Shown here one piece after another: positions 1 through 11,300 of a stretch of 64,000 nucleotides of DNA; the stretch's first letter is position 1, and each line of letters starts with the position of its first letter. Location: contig LUCM01003795.1 of assembly GCA_008360955.1 (NCBI GenBank), positions 84,744-148,743 on the forward strand, written 5' to 3'. This DNA is from Fasciolopsis buskii. Taxonomy: Eukaryota > Platyhelminthes > Trematoda > Plagiorchiida > Fasciolidae. The translations under genes and the position numbers were made by a program. Below the pieces are notes generated by a model. It did no database searches, was not told the DNA's origin, and saw nothing but the letters and a program-made list of their open reading frames with translations.

Positions 1-357
1 CCAAAGATCAGGCTGATGTCGACAGAAAGTACTTATGATCACATTAACCATAAATTTCTAATTTATGTGGATCACTTTTACGTGGGTAAAAGGACATTCG
101 TCGTTGAATCAACATATCCGGATTCCGGGTCGGATCCCAAAGAAATTACGGCGAGTGGATAGCCAACATCGGACACATTGCACTGATCGAAATGTCGATA
201 GGCAGTCTTCCGAACAGCGACTGGTCAGAACAACTATTCGGAAAATGCAACTCATGAAACCGAGTCAGATCAATAAGTATGGCATTATGAATTTTGACAG
301 CGAACTGGCATTTTGTATAACGGTGTTTTTACCAAAAAATACTGAAATGATCTGACG

Positions 358-369
358 TAAAATAGTTTT
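358..369. repeat. Left 12-bp direct repeat (putative target-site duplication)
   Basis: taaaatagtttt, identical to 851-862. The pair brackets the inverted SINE unit and is best read as a target-site duplication made when the dimer inserted as one piece. A chance match in AT-rich DNA is possible. Confidence 0.5.
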
Positions 370-674
370 ACATGAAATAATTCACCATGTGATATCATCG
401 CTCTAATCACCATAAAGAAACCATGGAAGCACTGTACACCCGTTTCATTCTTATTAGGAATCATCAGCAGTGCATATCGACCGCACCCGAACTGGGACGC
501 GAACCCGGGACGAACGATTCTGAGTCGAACGCCTTAGCCATTACGCTACCGGGCAGGCTTTGAACGGTTTGTTCAACTTCACCACATGATGTTGCACTTA
601 TCCGTCACTGATTTGCACTGTTACTGTCCGTTAGCTCAAGCGATCGATACCCACTGATAGATGACTTCTCTGCA
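370..674 (-). repeat. tRNA-derived SINE-like element, family 1, near full length
   Basis: Read on the minus strand this has about 115 nt of 5' sequence, then a tRNA-like segment with an A box near tagcgtaatggctaagg and a B box near cccgggttcgcgtccc, then a body ending at the palindromic-looking tail near atttcatg. It matches the copy at 3480-3780 along its whole length, including the 5' sequence. It lies head-to-head with the next feature. Confidence 0.75.
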
Positions 675-830
675 GGTAGCCTAAGTCCCGGGTTCGCGTC
701 CCAGTTCGGGCGCGGTGGATATGCACTGCTAATGATTCCTAACAAGCTGGATGAAACAGCTGCACAGTGCTTCCATGGCTTCTTTATGGTGAGTTGAACG
801 ATGATATCACATGGTGAATTATTTCATGTA
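675..830 (+). repeat. SINE-like element, family 1, head-deleted copy inverted against 370-674
   Basis: Starts ggtagcctaag and jumps straight to tcccgggttcgcgtccc, so about 30 nt of the tRNA-like head are missing. From there it mirrors the body of the 370-674 copy to the terminal atttcatg. The two copies form an inverted pair that could fold into a long hairpin. The same 12 bp (taaaatagtttt) stand at 358-369 and 851-862 around the whole unit. Confidence 0.75.
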
Positions 831-850
831 AACATTCAATCTCCTACTAC

Positions 851-862
851 TAAAATAGTTTT
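851..862. repeat. Right 12-bp direct repeat (putative target-site duplication)
   Basis: taaaatagtttt, identical to 358-369, lying about 20 nt beyond the end of the plus-strand SINE copy. Those extra bases would be the element's 3' tail. Confidence 0.5.
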
Positions 863-1630
863 CTTAGTGGTGCCGGACTGATTGGAACAGCAAGTATACA
901 AGTAGCGTCAAACAAACTCTACCGCTAAAGAATTCGATTTCTATGCTTATTGTAGTTGTGCATGTCGGTAAGAAAATCGCGAGAACTTTGGGGGAAAGAA
1001 ACACGACTACTGAAATACTGTGCGAAAGTCAGTACGTTAGACTTTCAGTGCCAGTAGAAGCAATCAACCTCGACTTTTGTTTACGCGCTTTCTATGAGTT
1101 ACTGAACAAATGTTACTGACCTTTCATTCCAAGCCATTAGGAGGGAGATTTTTACGCTTTGAACAGTTGATATATTTCTTATCGTCGAAATCTCTTGTCT
1201 CATGCAAACTAATCAGTCTTCAACGGACTAATTTATCCGGCGACCTTGAAACCCAGCGAAGAAGACGCATCCCACATCAGCGCAGATGTACTCCTCAACA
1301 GCTCTAACCAGATTATTAAGTCAACTGTCAACTCAGAACAGTAGGATCCTCCTCAACGATTTCTGCTGGACGGAACACTACGAGATGACTTTTGTCATAG
1401 GCCTATTTTGCTCTCCGTAACTTCACAGACTCGCATCAGTCTTCATAGCCAGCCGGATAAATTTCACAGTAAGGTTTACTTCACTCGTCTTCCATATTTG
1501 TTTCTCCAGTCTCGGTTTGCTTAAACAAACCGTGACTCCTCCGTCTTCATCTCTCGATATCATTATATAGACCATCACACCGAACTCACGTTGCATTATT
1601 CCAATCTGATGACATTATGGAAAGCATTCG

Positions 1631-1940
1631 TTTGACTCAATCGACCGTGCAGTTCTTTGGGACCGCCACCCATTGAAGAATGTGTCGGAGAAATTCATTT
1701 CAATCACCCAATCTCTGTATGTAAGCAATCGAAGCCGAGTTCGCGCTTATGATGATGTTCCGCCCGAACTCACCACAAGAGTTATTGTTCGTCAAGGTTA
1801 TACCCTTCACCCCTTTCTTTTCAACTTTGTAATTGAGATGGCTATGAAAATCTCTTCATCCTCTTGTGAAAATACTGATACTTACATTTGACAAAATGAC
1901 AAGCTATCTGAATTAATAATATGCGGATGACGTGATGCGA
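1631..1940 (+). pseudogene. RTE-like LINE reverse transcriptase fragment
   Basis: The frame from 1631 reads FDSIDRAVLWD, EKFISITQSLY, RVRAY and [18 protein letters not shown], which are consecutive RT motifs of the trematode RTE-like LINE type. It stops at 1889. After a frameshift the catalytic box appears as YADDVM at 1920-1937, with the next stop immediately following. The upstream fingers and everything downstream of YADD are missing. It is a dead fragment in the intron after exon 25, opposite to the host gene. Confidence 0.85.
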
Positions 1941-2084
1941 TAAAAACCACTTGTATTTGGCTTTCTTGGTGGTCAGCGTAAAACTGAACTACCGGTTGGT
2001 AAAAATAACTTGGCATAGATAATGATGATAAAATCGGAAATCCATTAGAGATCCATCGGAATAAGAGTCACACTGTATACTCAC

Positions 2085-2385
2085 TGAGTCCCAGTTTTTT
2101 CGCCAACCGTTCGATATTTTCAGTCGGGTCGGATCCCATTGACAAGAAACAGATCATTGGTGTGTTTGGATTAGATTCGTCCAACATTTCTTCCAGATTG
2201 GTAATCACACCGTCTGCGTAATTTACGCCCATTGCCTCGGCAATGTATCGTTTGGCCATGGGAATGAAGCGATCGGGACACCAGGATCGGACAAGTAACA
2301 ATCGATGAAATGTGTCTAACTTCTCATACCCATCTGGAATGGCTGACTCCTCGGGTGCATCTGTGTCGAACCAATTTTTCCATCC
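2085..2385 (-). CDS. DNAH8: Dynein heavy chain exon 25: AAA6 (last exon in window)
   Basis: 301 nt, phase 0 in and phase 1 out. It begins [20 protein letters not shown] and contains [40 protein letters not shown] and [20 protein letters not shown], ending in KKLGL. Acceptor ttttag|GGATGG, donor CTCA|gtgagt (ideal consensus). The next block of the family (YVSMGQGQE-HA) is not found between here and position 1, so the downstream intron is at least 2,084 nt. Confidence 0.95.
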
Positions 2386-5300
2386 CTAAAAGGAACAATG
2401 TTGTACAATCGCAAATTTATATGAGTGAATATGAGTGTGAAAAAAAGACGTTGCTTTCAGTTGTCAGGTCACCATGGCAACCGCAGGGATTAGCATTTTT
2501 GTCAGGAACGAGATCGTAGAATTTAAGTCAGAGGAGATTGCAAACAATTACCTCAGACTAATTTGTAAATGTAGTTAGTCTGATTTAATTACTGTCTCAT
2601 CACCTATATCTTTGATTTATTCGGTGGGGCTCTGGATAGACCTTACCAATTGTCTGAATGACTGAACAACCAGATACCATAGCTAATTGGCTATCACCAT
2701 CCCACTTGGATAATATGTGACCTAATATGCAAGATAGGGGAAAACAGATGCTCAGTGCATGGTTGTTTGAGAATAAGGTAACTTGAATTTTGACCTGATG
2801 GGTGATGAGGACATACGTTGGGCAATATTAGTGCACAGAAGGAGAAGTAAGTTCTATACAATACTAGTGAAGTAGCTGGATCTAGCCCATACGTTATTTG
2901 AAGTCACATTGTTTCATATACGTCTTTTTATCTTTTAGTTCCATTTATTAATGAAACTACAATGTACATCAATTTTCAGGAAGGGGGCTGCGGCCAGCAG
3001 AGGACTGCCAAGTGAAGAAGTTGACCAGCGGTGGGAGAATTAGAACCCGCGACCTTCACATCCAAACGCCACGACCCAATCCGTTTGACCACCGCCTGCC
3101 CGAATGTCCTAATGACAAAACAGAGCAGCGTTGTTCGCAGACAAAGCCAATGGTTCAGTTCCCGTGGGCAGTGTTTTGTGTGGTTGCCACCGCACATCGA
3201 ATGTTAGCAGACCGTAAATACTTTAAGAAACAATTGGACTCCTCTGTTTACCGCGATGTCTAATTCTGGTTCGTACTGACTATTTAGCCAGGATGAGGAA
3301 TGAAATTCTATTTTCACGAACAAACACATTCATCGGTTACTGATATTTTTTGTTGGCGCATTCGATTAGCCTAGTTGTGATTTATCTCAAGAACAGCAAA
3401 CGCGGTAACCAATGCAGGTATTTTGATTTATATCAACAAATGGGATATTCAAAGCCTTTGTCGTACTTAGACTACGTGCGAGAAGTCATCTATCAGTAAG
3501 GGCAGACTGCTGTGAGCTAGCGGCTCGTGGCTGTGCCGATCAGTAACAGATAGGTGCAACAGCACGTGTTGAAGTCTAGCAAACCGTTGACAGCTTGCCC
3601 GGTGGCGTAATAGCTAAGTCGTTCGGCTCACAATCGCTTGACCCGGGTTCGCGTCCCTGTTAGCTCGCGGTGGATATACACTGCTGATGATTCCTAACAG
3701 GGATGAAACGGGTGTACAGTACTTCCATGGTCTCTTAATGGTGAGGTGAGCTCTGATATCACATGATGAATAATTTCATGAAAATCGACTTCTGTTGATC
3801 GATCAATCACAAATCATGTAGAAGTTGTGTTTGAGATCTGGCAACTGGAACAGTGAAATTCTCACTGGAAAGTACAACCGACCCACATCTCAATAAATCA
3901 TACGATTATTAAAAAATGGTGAATGATTAGAAAACTGGTTGCGAAATTCACCTACCCTTAACTTACTCGATCGTTAGCGGCCACCTGATTGGGCAGTTGA
4001 GAAAACTGAGGCAGTTTGCTTAGTTCGACCAGATTAAGCCATGTCATATCTTGAATCCATTTCTTTGGTTTTGGTGCGACCGCATTTAGATCCAATGCTG
4101 CACCACCTGAGAGGAGAAAACGGAAAACACTAAGACTCGTTTACATTTAGGCAAAATAACGCCTAGACTCTCTATTTCCGGATTACTTGTGACTGAGTTA
4201 TTACAGTATACATTGGGTGCCCCATTCTACAAAGAATTCACCGGAATAATGATCAAATCCTTCGAATGAACAAGCTACGCTAATGATTTTGCCACTGTGA
4301 CTTGTTTCTTAAGAAACACGGAAAATTCCCTTCGGTTCTGAGAATATTTGATCTAGGAGAGAGAATGCACTGTAAAACTGTTCAGCAGATAGAATTTTTC
4401 CTTTGAAGTGGTACATTTAATTGTTTTTATTGAATGATTCACCATGTGGTTTCAGTTTCCAAGTTGCTGCTTTGTACAATTGCCTAGTCTTTGTTCGAAC
4501 TTGATTGCAGTGATCATCGTCCCGGTCAAAAGTTGCACGGGAACTCAAACCCCTAGTGATCAACTGTGCCTGAAACACACCAGAGTCAAGCCATCGGATT
4601 CTCAATTGTCCGTTGCCCGTCAACACTACAGGACAGCGCCATTTGGTCGCTTACGTTGAGTAAGGGCAGCCAGTTACGTGAACCGTGATCGTCTCTTAAG
4701 GTGAACTTCTCGGTGGAAACCTAGTTAAAACAGTCATCAGAAATGATCTACACAAAGTTTCAACAATTTGGAAACTGAAAAGGCCTGCTAGATCTTCGTT
4801 AATTGGGAAATTAGTACCAATAACTGGTGTCTACTTTTTCGAAAATGAAACTGCGGTGAAAGTTGGCTATCTGTTTCATCCTGGCAAGTTGAGGACTATT
4901 GATTGATCATGTGCTCAATTTGCGTTGTATGAGAACAGTGACATTGGTACTATTCCACTTCGGGATCGATTCCGGACAATTGTCACATTAAAGTCAGAAA
5001 CTGTAAGTTTAACTTGAGAAAGCAAAATCCTAACCAGTTAGGCTAGTATATTGTACATCTTATCTGACAACGGGCTACAACCATGACTGACCACTTTTTT
5101 GAACGTTACTGAACAAATTCATGGGATATGAATTGAAGCCAAACATGCCGCAGGTGAGGTATCCCATATCCTAGCTTGACCAACTGTAACAATTCGTTCT
5201 CAAATCAGACTGAAGATTTCGTAGCTTCACTAGATTACTCATTTCAATTTGGCAGTCTCGAAAATTAGGCTTGAAATGATGAGAAATTTCGACCGCTTAG

Positions 5301-8300
5301 TTTGCACTCAGATTTTCAAGTTCTAGAAAAGTGATAAAGAATAGAAAGGTATGAGCCATATCGCTCCTTTAATCCTAAGCTTATTCGCCCAATAGGCCCA
5401 ATTCGTTTCTCTCGATACAACCATTTTTACATTGCCAATTCACCGAACGGAACATTCCGCCCGATTTGTTTTTGTTTTTCACAAATCAAATAGGGCAGAA
5501 ATCGATTTGAAAAGCGTCCTGGTTTCATTCTGCCTCCGCCCACGAATACTATGCTTGCTTAGATGTAAGTTTGATTGTTCTTCGGGAAGATGTTTGTTTC
5601 CCTTTCGTGATCCGATGTCTAGCCTAATGTGCCAACGAATATCATCTCGTCTGGCAAAAAGTTGAGATGGCCAAAATATAGTTGATCCAGAACCAAAGGT
5701 AATTTCATTGGTTATATTTTAGAACTGAGAAACTGTTCCTTAATTGGTCATAGACCCTTTCTCACACTTCATTTTTCGAAAAAAATCATCGTTAAGACCA
5801 GGTGGTCGTTCAGAAGGAAGAACGATTGTGATGCAACGACTAGCAATTCCGTTCAACTGCAATACTTCTTGTATCGATCGATTAGACAAATACTTAGACT
5901 GAATTAACCGTTCTCAAGCGGTCGCATATGAATAGTGACCTCATAGGAGATGAATACCATTGTATCACGACTTCAATGTGACTAAATAGCAGACATCTTT
6001 AGGTAGATTTGACAGATATTAACCTTTGATCATGATTTGAAATTCGTCCTTCTTCACGTCACCCAAATGCATGGCAATTTTCAAGGTTAGAAGCATGGTG
6101 AAAGTGAACTTGTCCACCTCGTAAAACCCGCGCGCCGTGTAGCAGTACACCGTGAATGTCAGATAGTCAATAATATTTGCAATCCGTTTCTGTGTGACCG
6201 GTGACTTTGTGGATCGTGCCATGGACAGGTCAAACAGGCCGAGGAATTGCCTCAACGAAGTCTGATACATCACATTGACCATGCTCATTTCGACCACAAG
6301 GAAATAGAGCAGTGAACCACGTGCCGCGACGGGTCGATATTCTTCCCGGGCTGAGTTAATCATCAACTCGGTCTCGGCTGCCACATTCAGTTTTTCACGC
6401 ACACCTTCTGACGTGGTTTTCGTGACACTGAGCATCTCGATCAGGGACTCATCCTCAACCAGACTGCCTTCCGTCGTTGTGAGACGATAGAGTAAATTAT
6501 CTTCGAGTTCCTTCATTTTTCGTCTATTTGCGGCCACTTCTTCCATGAGTTTGGTTCTTTCGGTCTCTAGTTCCTATAGTGTTGAAAGAGGACGGCACAG
6601 GTTCGATGTTTATGAAGCAAACATACGCAATCAAACTAGAGATAAATTGTAAACGGAATTAGTTAGAGGGCGAATTGGATCACATCAAAAGAGGATTATA
6701 TTTGGTCGTTTCCCGTAAAACACAAAACAAATCTCCAACATCGAACTGTAGAATTTCCATAAACTGAACGAATTAAAAGAAATCTGTTGCACAACGTATA
6801 CCAGCTTGTATGTCGCTTAGTGTAGCCGTCAATGGCATCACATAAACAATACTACCTAGCATGACACGGGGAAGACCGCTTGAATTGAACAGATTAAATA
6901 ACGTTCGTATGAAAATCTGCAACAATCTATGCTACCGGTACGCAAGAGTTTTCTCAGCCGTTATTCATCTTTATCGCATCGCCTGTTATAATCCCCTCCT
7001 CGCGCGAATGGTTTCTCACCCTTGTTGAGACGATCAAAATTACAAGGGGAGAAAAGCTGAGTACCGACGAGGAAACCAGTGACTATGAAAATCAGTTTAG
7101 GTCGGAGCAGACGAGTAAACTTCGTTTCTGCACCCGTATATTCAACAAATAATCCTATTCTGTAGATGTTCGGAGGGAAAACTGACGCAGTACCAAAAGT
7201 GAACTCATATCAGCAGAAACAATTTACCGAGTTCTCATCATTTTGACAGCATTTTGGAATGATGTTATAATTACAAAAAATTATGTCAAAAATATTCGAG
7301 ATATCATACAAACACATCCCTTTCACTGTACCGGAAAAGTGTAAGTCTGTTCACAGACTGCAGACCAATGCACAGCAAATCATTGTGCCTTACAATATGT
7401 ATGCAAGAACGTACCTAAGTAATACAGATCAGGGTTCAGGTCATGTTCATTTATCTCTTACTTCCTTTATCAATCAAACAACAATGTACATCAATTTTCA
7501 GGAAGGGGGCCGCGGCCAGCAGAGGACTGCCAAGTGAAGGAGTTGACCGGCGGTGGGAGAATTCGAACCCGCGTCCTTCACGTTCGAACGCTACGACCTT
7601 GTCCGTTTGGCCACCGACGACCAAAGATCTGAAAGAGCCGATCGGATAGCCATTCCGGACAAAAATCGGGTGGAAAGTGGTAGAGAAGCAACAGACAAGA
7701 CGAGATTGACTTTTACCGGTCACATTCAACAGTCGACCTCTTGTGGGGTGTATAAAAACGAGTCTCCTTGATCCTAACAAGCAGATTTTCTAATCAGGCG
7801 AACTGTCGCGGTTGCAATCATCAAAAGCAGATTGTTCCGCAACGAATATTTCCACAATGCACAATCAATAGGCAAATCTGATAGGTCACTTTTTGATGAA
7901 GCATATAGCAGAACTAAATGCCAGCCGAGATAAAGCCATCTGGGGAGGGGAGAACTAGAGGTTGCTTATTATAGATAGCTAGATTGTCTCTATGAAAAAT
8001 TTCATTGTTCCAATTAACACAGGGTTTTGTTGGTCGAAACCCAAAACCGTTGGATTAAAACACAGCGATAATTGTAAACTCGAGGATGATAGTTGCCAGA
8101 AATTTTTACCCGTTTGCAAACATCAGTCAACTGTGGAACTGTCATATGAACAGATTCAACAGGTTCAGTAAACACTTGATTTAGTTCTGAATTTTTGATT
8201 CGACCAAAGCATGTGTCGACGCTCGTCCGCTGCTAATTGAACAAGACGAATCCCTACTTGTTCCATAGATCTCACATGCACAAATCCCAATGAGGGAAAA

Positions 8301-11300
8301 TCCGATTGCCCGGTAACTTTGGTAAACCAACTTCAATCCCAGCTTTATTTCTTTTGTGGCATGCAACCTGCATGATTGTAGTGGAGTGAGCATCTCCCAT
8401 AGCTTCTAGGGCCCACTACACGGAGGGAGAAGTGACAGGAAACCGGCACCTATGACCCTGAAACTAGAAGTGGCATGGACATAATTAAAGTTTCGAAGGG
8501 TCGGGCCTGGTAACAGCCGGGTGACAGCGGATGGCCATCCGCCACCAAGGCGATAGGCAGATCGGGGATTCGAACTCCTTACACTTTTGGTTACCACTGC
8601 CGGTCCTCAGTTGTCATCGTTTACGACACACAGGTATTTTGGTTGTCAAGGTCGCTAAATTTGGTTTTCGAGTGGGAAGGTTCGTGACAATGAGCACAGT
8701 ACATAAATTCACCGTATCCTTACCCGTTTCTCAGTCAAGATGACAAGGCCAAGCAATTGATCTTCCAATCCCTTCATTGTCACTGTGAAGTCAATCACGG
8801 AAGTCTTTGCATACACTTCCGGCGTATAGCACGGATTGGGCAATTTGGATGTGATGTACAGACAGAATCCTTTCATCAAATCGCATTCTTTATCTCCGAC
8901 TTTGACTTTGAAAGTGGAACCGGACTTGATGAAATTTTTCTCGAGTACATTGTCCAAGACCGGGTCCAATTCCTCTCCGATATCCTCGATTAACAACGGA
9001 CGTCCGAGAGAGAGGGAATCTTCCAAATGCGTTCGAAAGTATTTGTGATTTAGTGATGTGATCTATGGAGAAGAAAGTTGGAAGAAATCTACCCTTATCT
9101 CTGCCCCATAATGACAAACGACAATATTTTACAAGAGAAAATGCTACTCGTTTCAAAACGACCCCTCCAATGTCATTCGAGTGACGAGTTGAATGTGCAG
9201 ACACTGTAATTACAGTTAATATACGTATGATTTATTTCATTCAATGTTTTCACTGCAATCTCAATGAACGAGTACACCGTAAGGAGTCTGAATTTCCGTT
9301 TCTGGAAAATTTAGAATAATCAGCAGCTGGAAAGTTTTGAAACACCCACGAAATGTTCAAGAAAATTTGGAATTAAAGTCTGCAATTAACTTCAAGTCAG
9401 CTGATATAACTTCGAACAAACAATCTATCATCCGGGACCAGTAAATGTGAAACAGAGATCCGTAAACTGTTAACGAAAACTAGTGTCACTTCATTGGTAT
9501 TAAATGCGATTGATCTTTCGTAGGAAATTTGACCACTTCGAAGGGCTGGAAGACCACATCGAAAAGAGTGGTCCCCCGGACCGGTAACAGCTTTACCCGT
9601 GTATTTGTCCTTCTATCTCTACTTTCGATTTTGCTCAGAAAGTTGACAGTTTGAACGTTTGTCATCTAGTCCTTCCGAAAAAGCTAGCGCGGGATGATTT
9701 GAAGGCCAGTTATCATGAACCGTGAGAATGATCACGTCTCACAAAATACCCAGTCTTCGAGTTCCACTGACCTGAAACGGTTTACTTTACTGATATTTGG
9801 AAAATTCAATATTCCCTCGTGTAATTTTTTCTATTCCGAAAATACTACTTGCTTTTGTTTTTGTACGGGTCGCCGTATGACTGTCGTTTGTGCTCATTTT
9901 AATGATTTCTCAGAATTTTATTTTGGTCTAAAGAAATGCTGACCAGAATGGCAAACCCGGCATGATAAGATTTGATGGCTCAAAAGCACTGAAGGTTTAT
10001 TTCCCGGCTCTTTGGTCACGTTAAAACAGGAAGAAAATAGGTAGTATACGAGGGAAGCTATCAAAAATCACCGAGGAATTGGTGATACTGATGTCTCGTG
10101 ATCGAAAAACAAGAGACCTGGAATCAAATTATTCTTAGTCACGAGTTGTGAGTGGGGTGAATGTACCAAATACTCTAAGCAACTTTTCTTATGGGCTTTA
10201 GAAGGACATCTTGGTTGGCTTTCGGTCCGATGCATCATAAGATTTAATAACCAAGTGATCAAACGATCGAAATTACAAGGTTTCAACTTGGATTCACGGG
10301 TTCTAATCCTACCACCGTCGATCAACTTCTGCGCTTGACAACCCTCAGCTGACCACTATCTCCTTCCTGAAGATGATGCAGTGATGACCAACGGTTCAAA
10401 GAGAAAGGAACATTCAGTAATGTGAAGTTGTTCAATCTGGACGGTTCGGATGACTTGGCTCATCGGTGACATCGAATTGGGAATGAGAAACGAATACGCA
10501 TCCCGTGAAGCTAAAACGTACGCCTGACTGTGATACTCAGAGATCCACTTGTCATACTCACCTAATGCATAACTCGTGATTGTGAATAAGCTAGGGATAG
10601 GACCATTGTCAACCGATTGTCAAGTGCCCATGGCACTCGTATTTTGACTTTCCAAGACTCTGTTCTGTTATATTTCCCATTTTCTTCACATTGAATCGGG
10701 ACAAATCGGTCAGAAACTTTCCCGCTAGGATTTGTTACCAGTTCCGGCTTATTTTAACATGCCGGCTGCGATATTAATCGTCCCAGAAGCCCAGTGGGGA
10801 ATCCATTGGAAGTTTGAAACAAGGACCGTGCAAAACAGCCAAAAACGTCCTCAATATAAAGGAAATGATGAAGAAAATTAATTGTCACGTATCAGAGGAA
10901 GTAAGATGTAGAAGGTTGAATTGCTTGATAACTATCATGTCAGAAAAGTCGTTTATCACTAGCTGGAGATAAAAAGCATTATATTTCCTGAAATAAGGTC
11001 TTTTTCATCAAATATTTGATCGACCTTGAGAGCACTTCACATTCGTTTCGCTATCTTTTTCCCACCCGTCTGTTGATAAAACGACATCATTTTCATGAGA
11101 AGGGCAGCAGCCAATACAGGGCTGCAGATTGGCGAAGTTGACCGACGACGGTAGAATTCAAACCAGCGACTTTAGTTTCCAAACGCAACGACTGACCATT
11201 GGCAGGTTTTGTGTTTTATACAAATTCCCACTGAATGCATGCCAATTTCTTTTATGAATCTACTGACCAAGAATGTTTGCTGTCAATTGCTCTGCCAAAC

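Larger units (their letters stand above)
1..2084 (-). other. Intron after exon 25 (incomplete)
   Basis: Holds the SINE pair (358-862) and the LINE RT fragment (1631-1940). I see nothing recognisable in 1-357, 863-1630 or 1941-2084, and no further dynein exon. Confidence 0.8.
2386..3966 (-). other. Intron 24-25 (1,581 nt)
   Basis: Contains two SINE-like elements (2938-3101 and 3480-3780). The remaining sequence shows nothing recognisable. Confidence 0.85.
6574..8723 (-). other. Intron 22-23 (2,150 nt)
   Basis: Contains the family 2 SINE at 7449-7621 and a further tRNA-related repeat at 8405-8606. The rest is unassigned. Confidence 0.8.

Noticed and set aside
3596..3680. Candidate tRNA gene
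   Set aside because: A and B boxes are present but acceptor, anticodon and T stems do not pair, and the same sequence recurs inside a longer repeat, so it is a SINE part.
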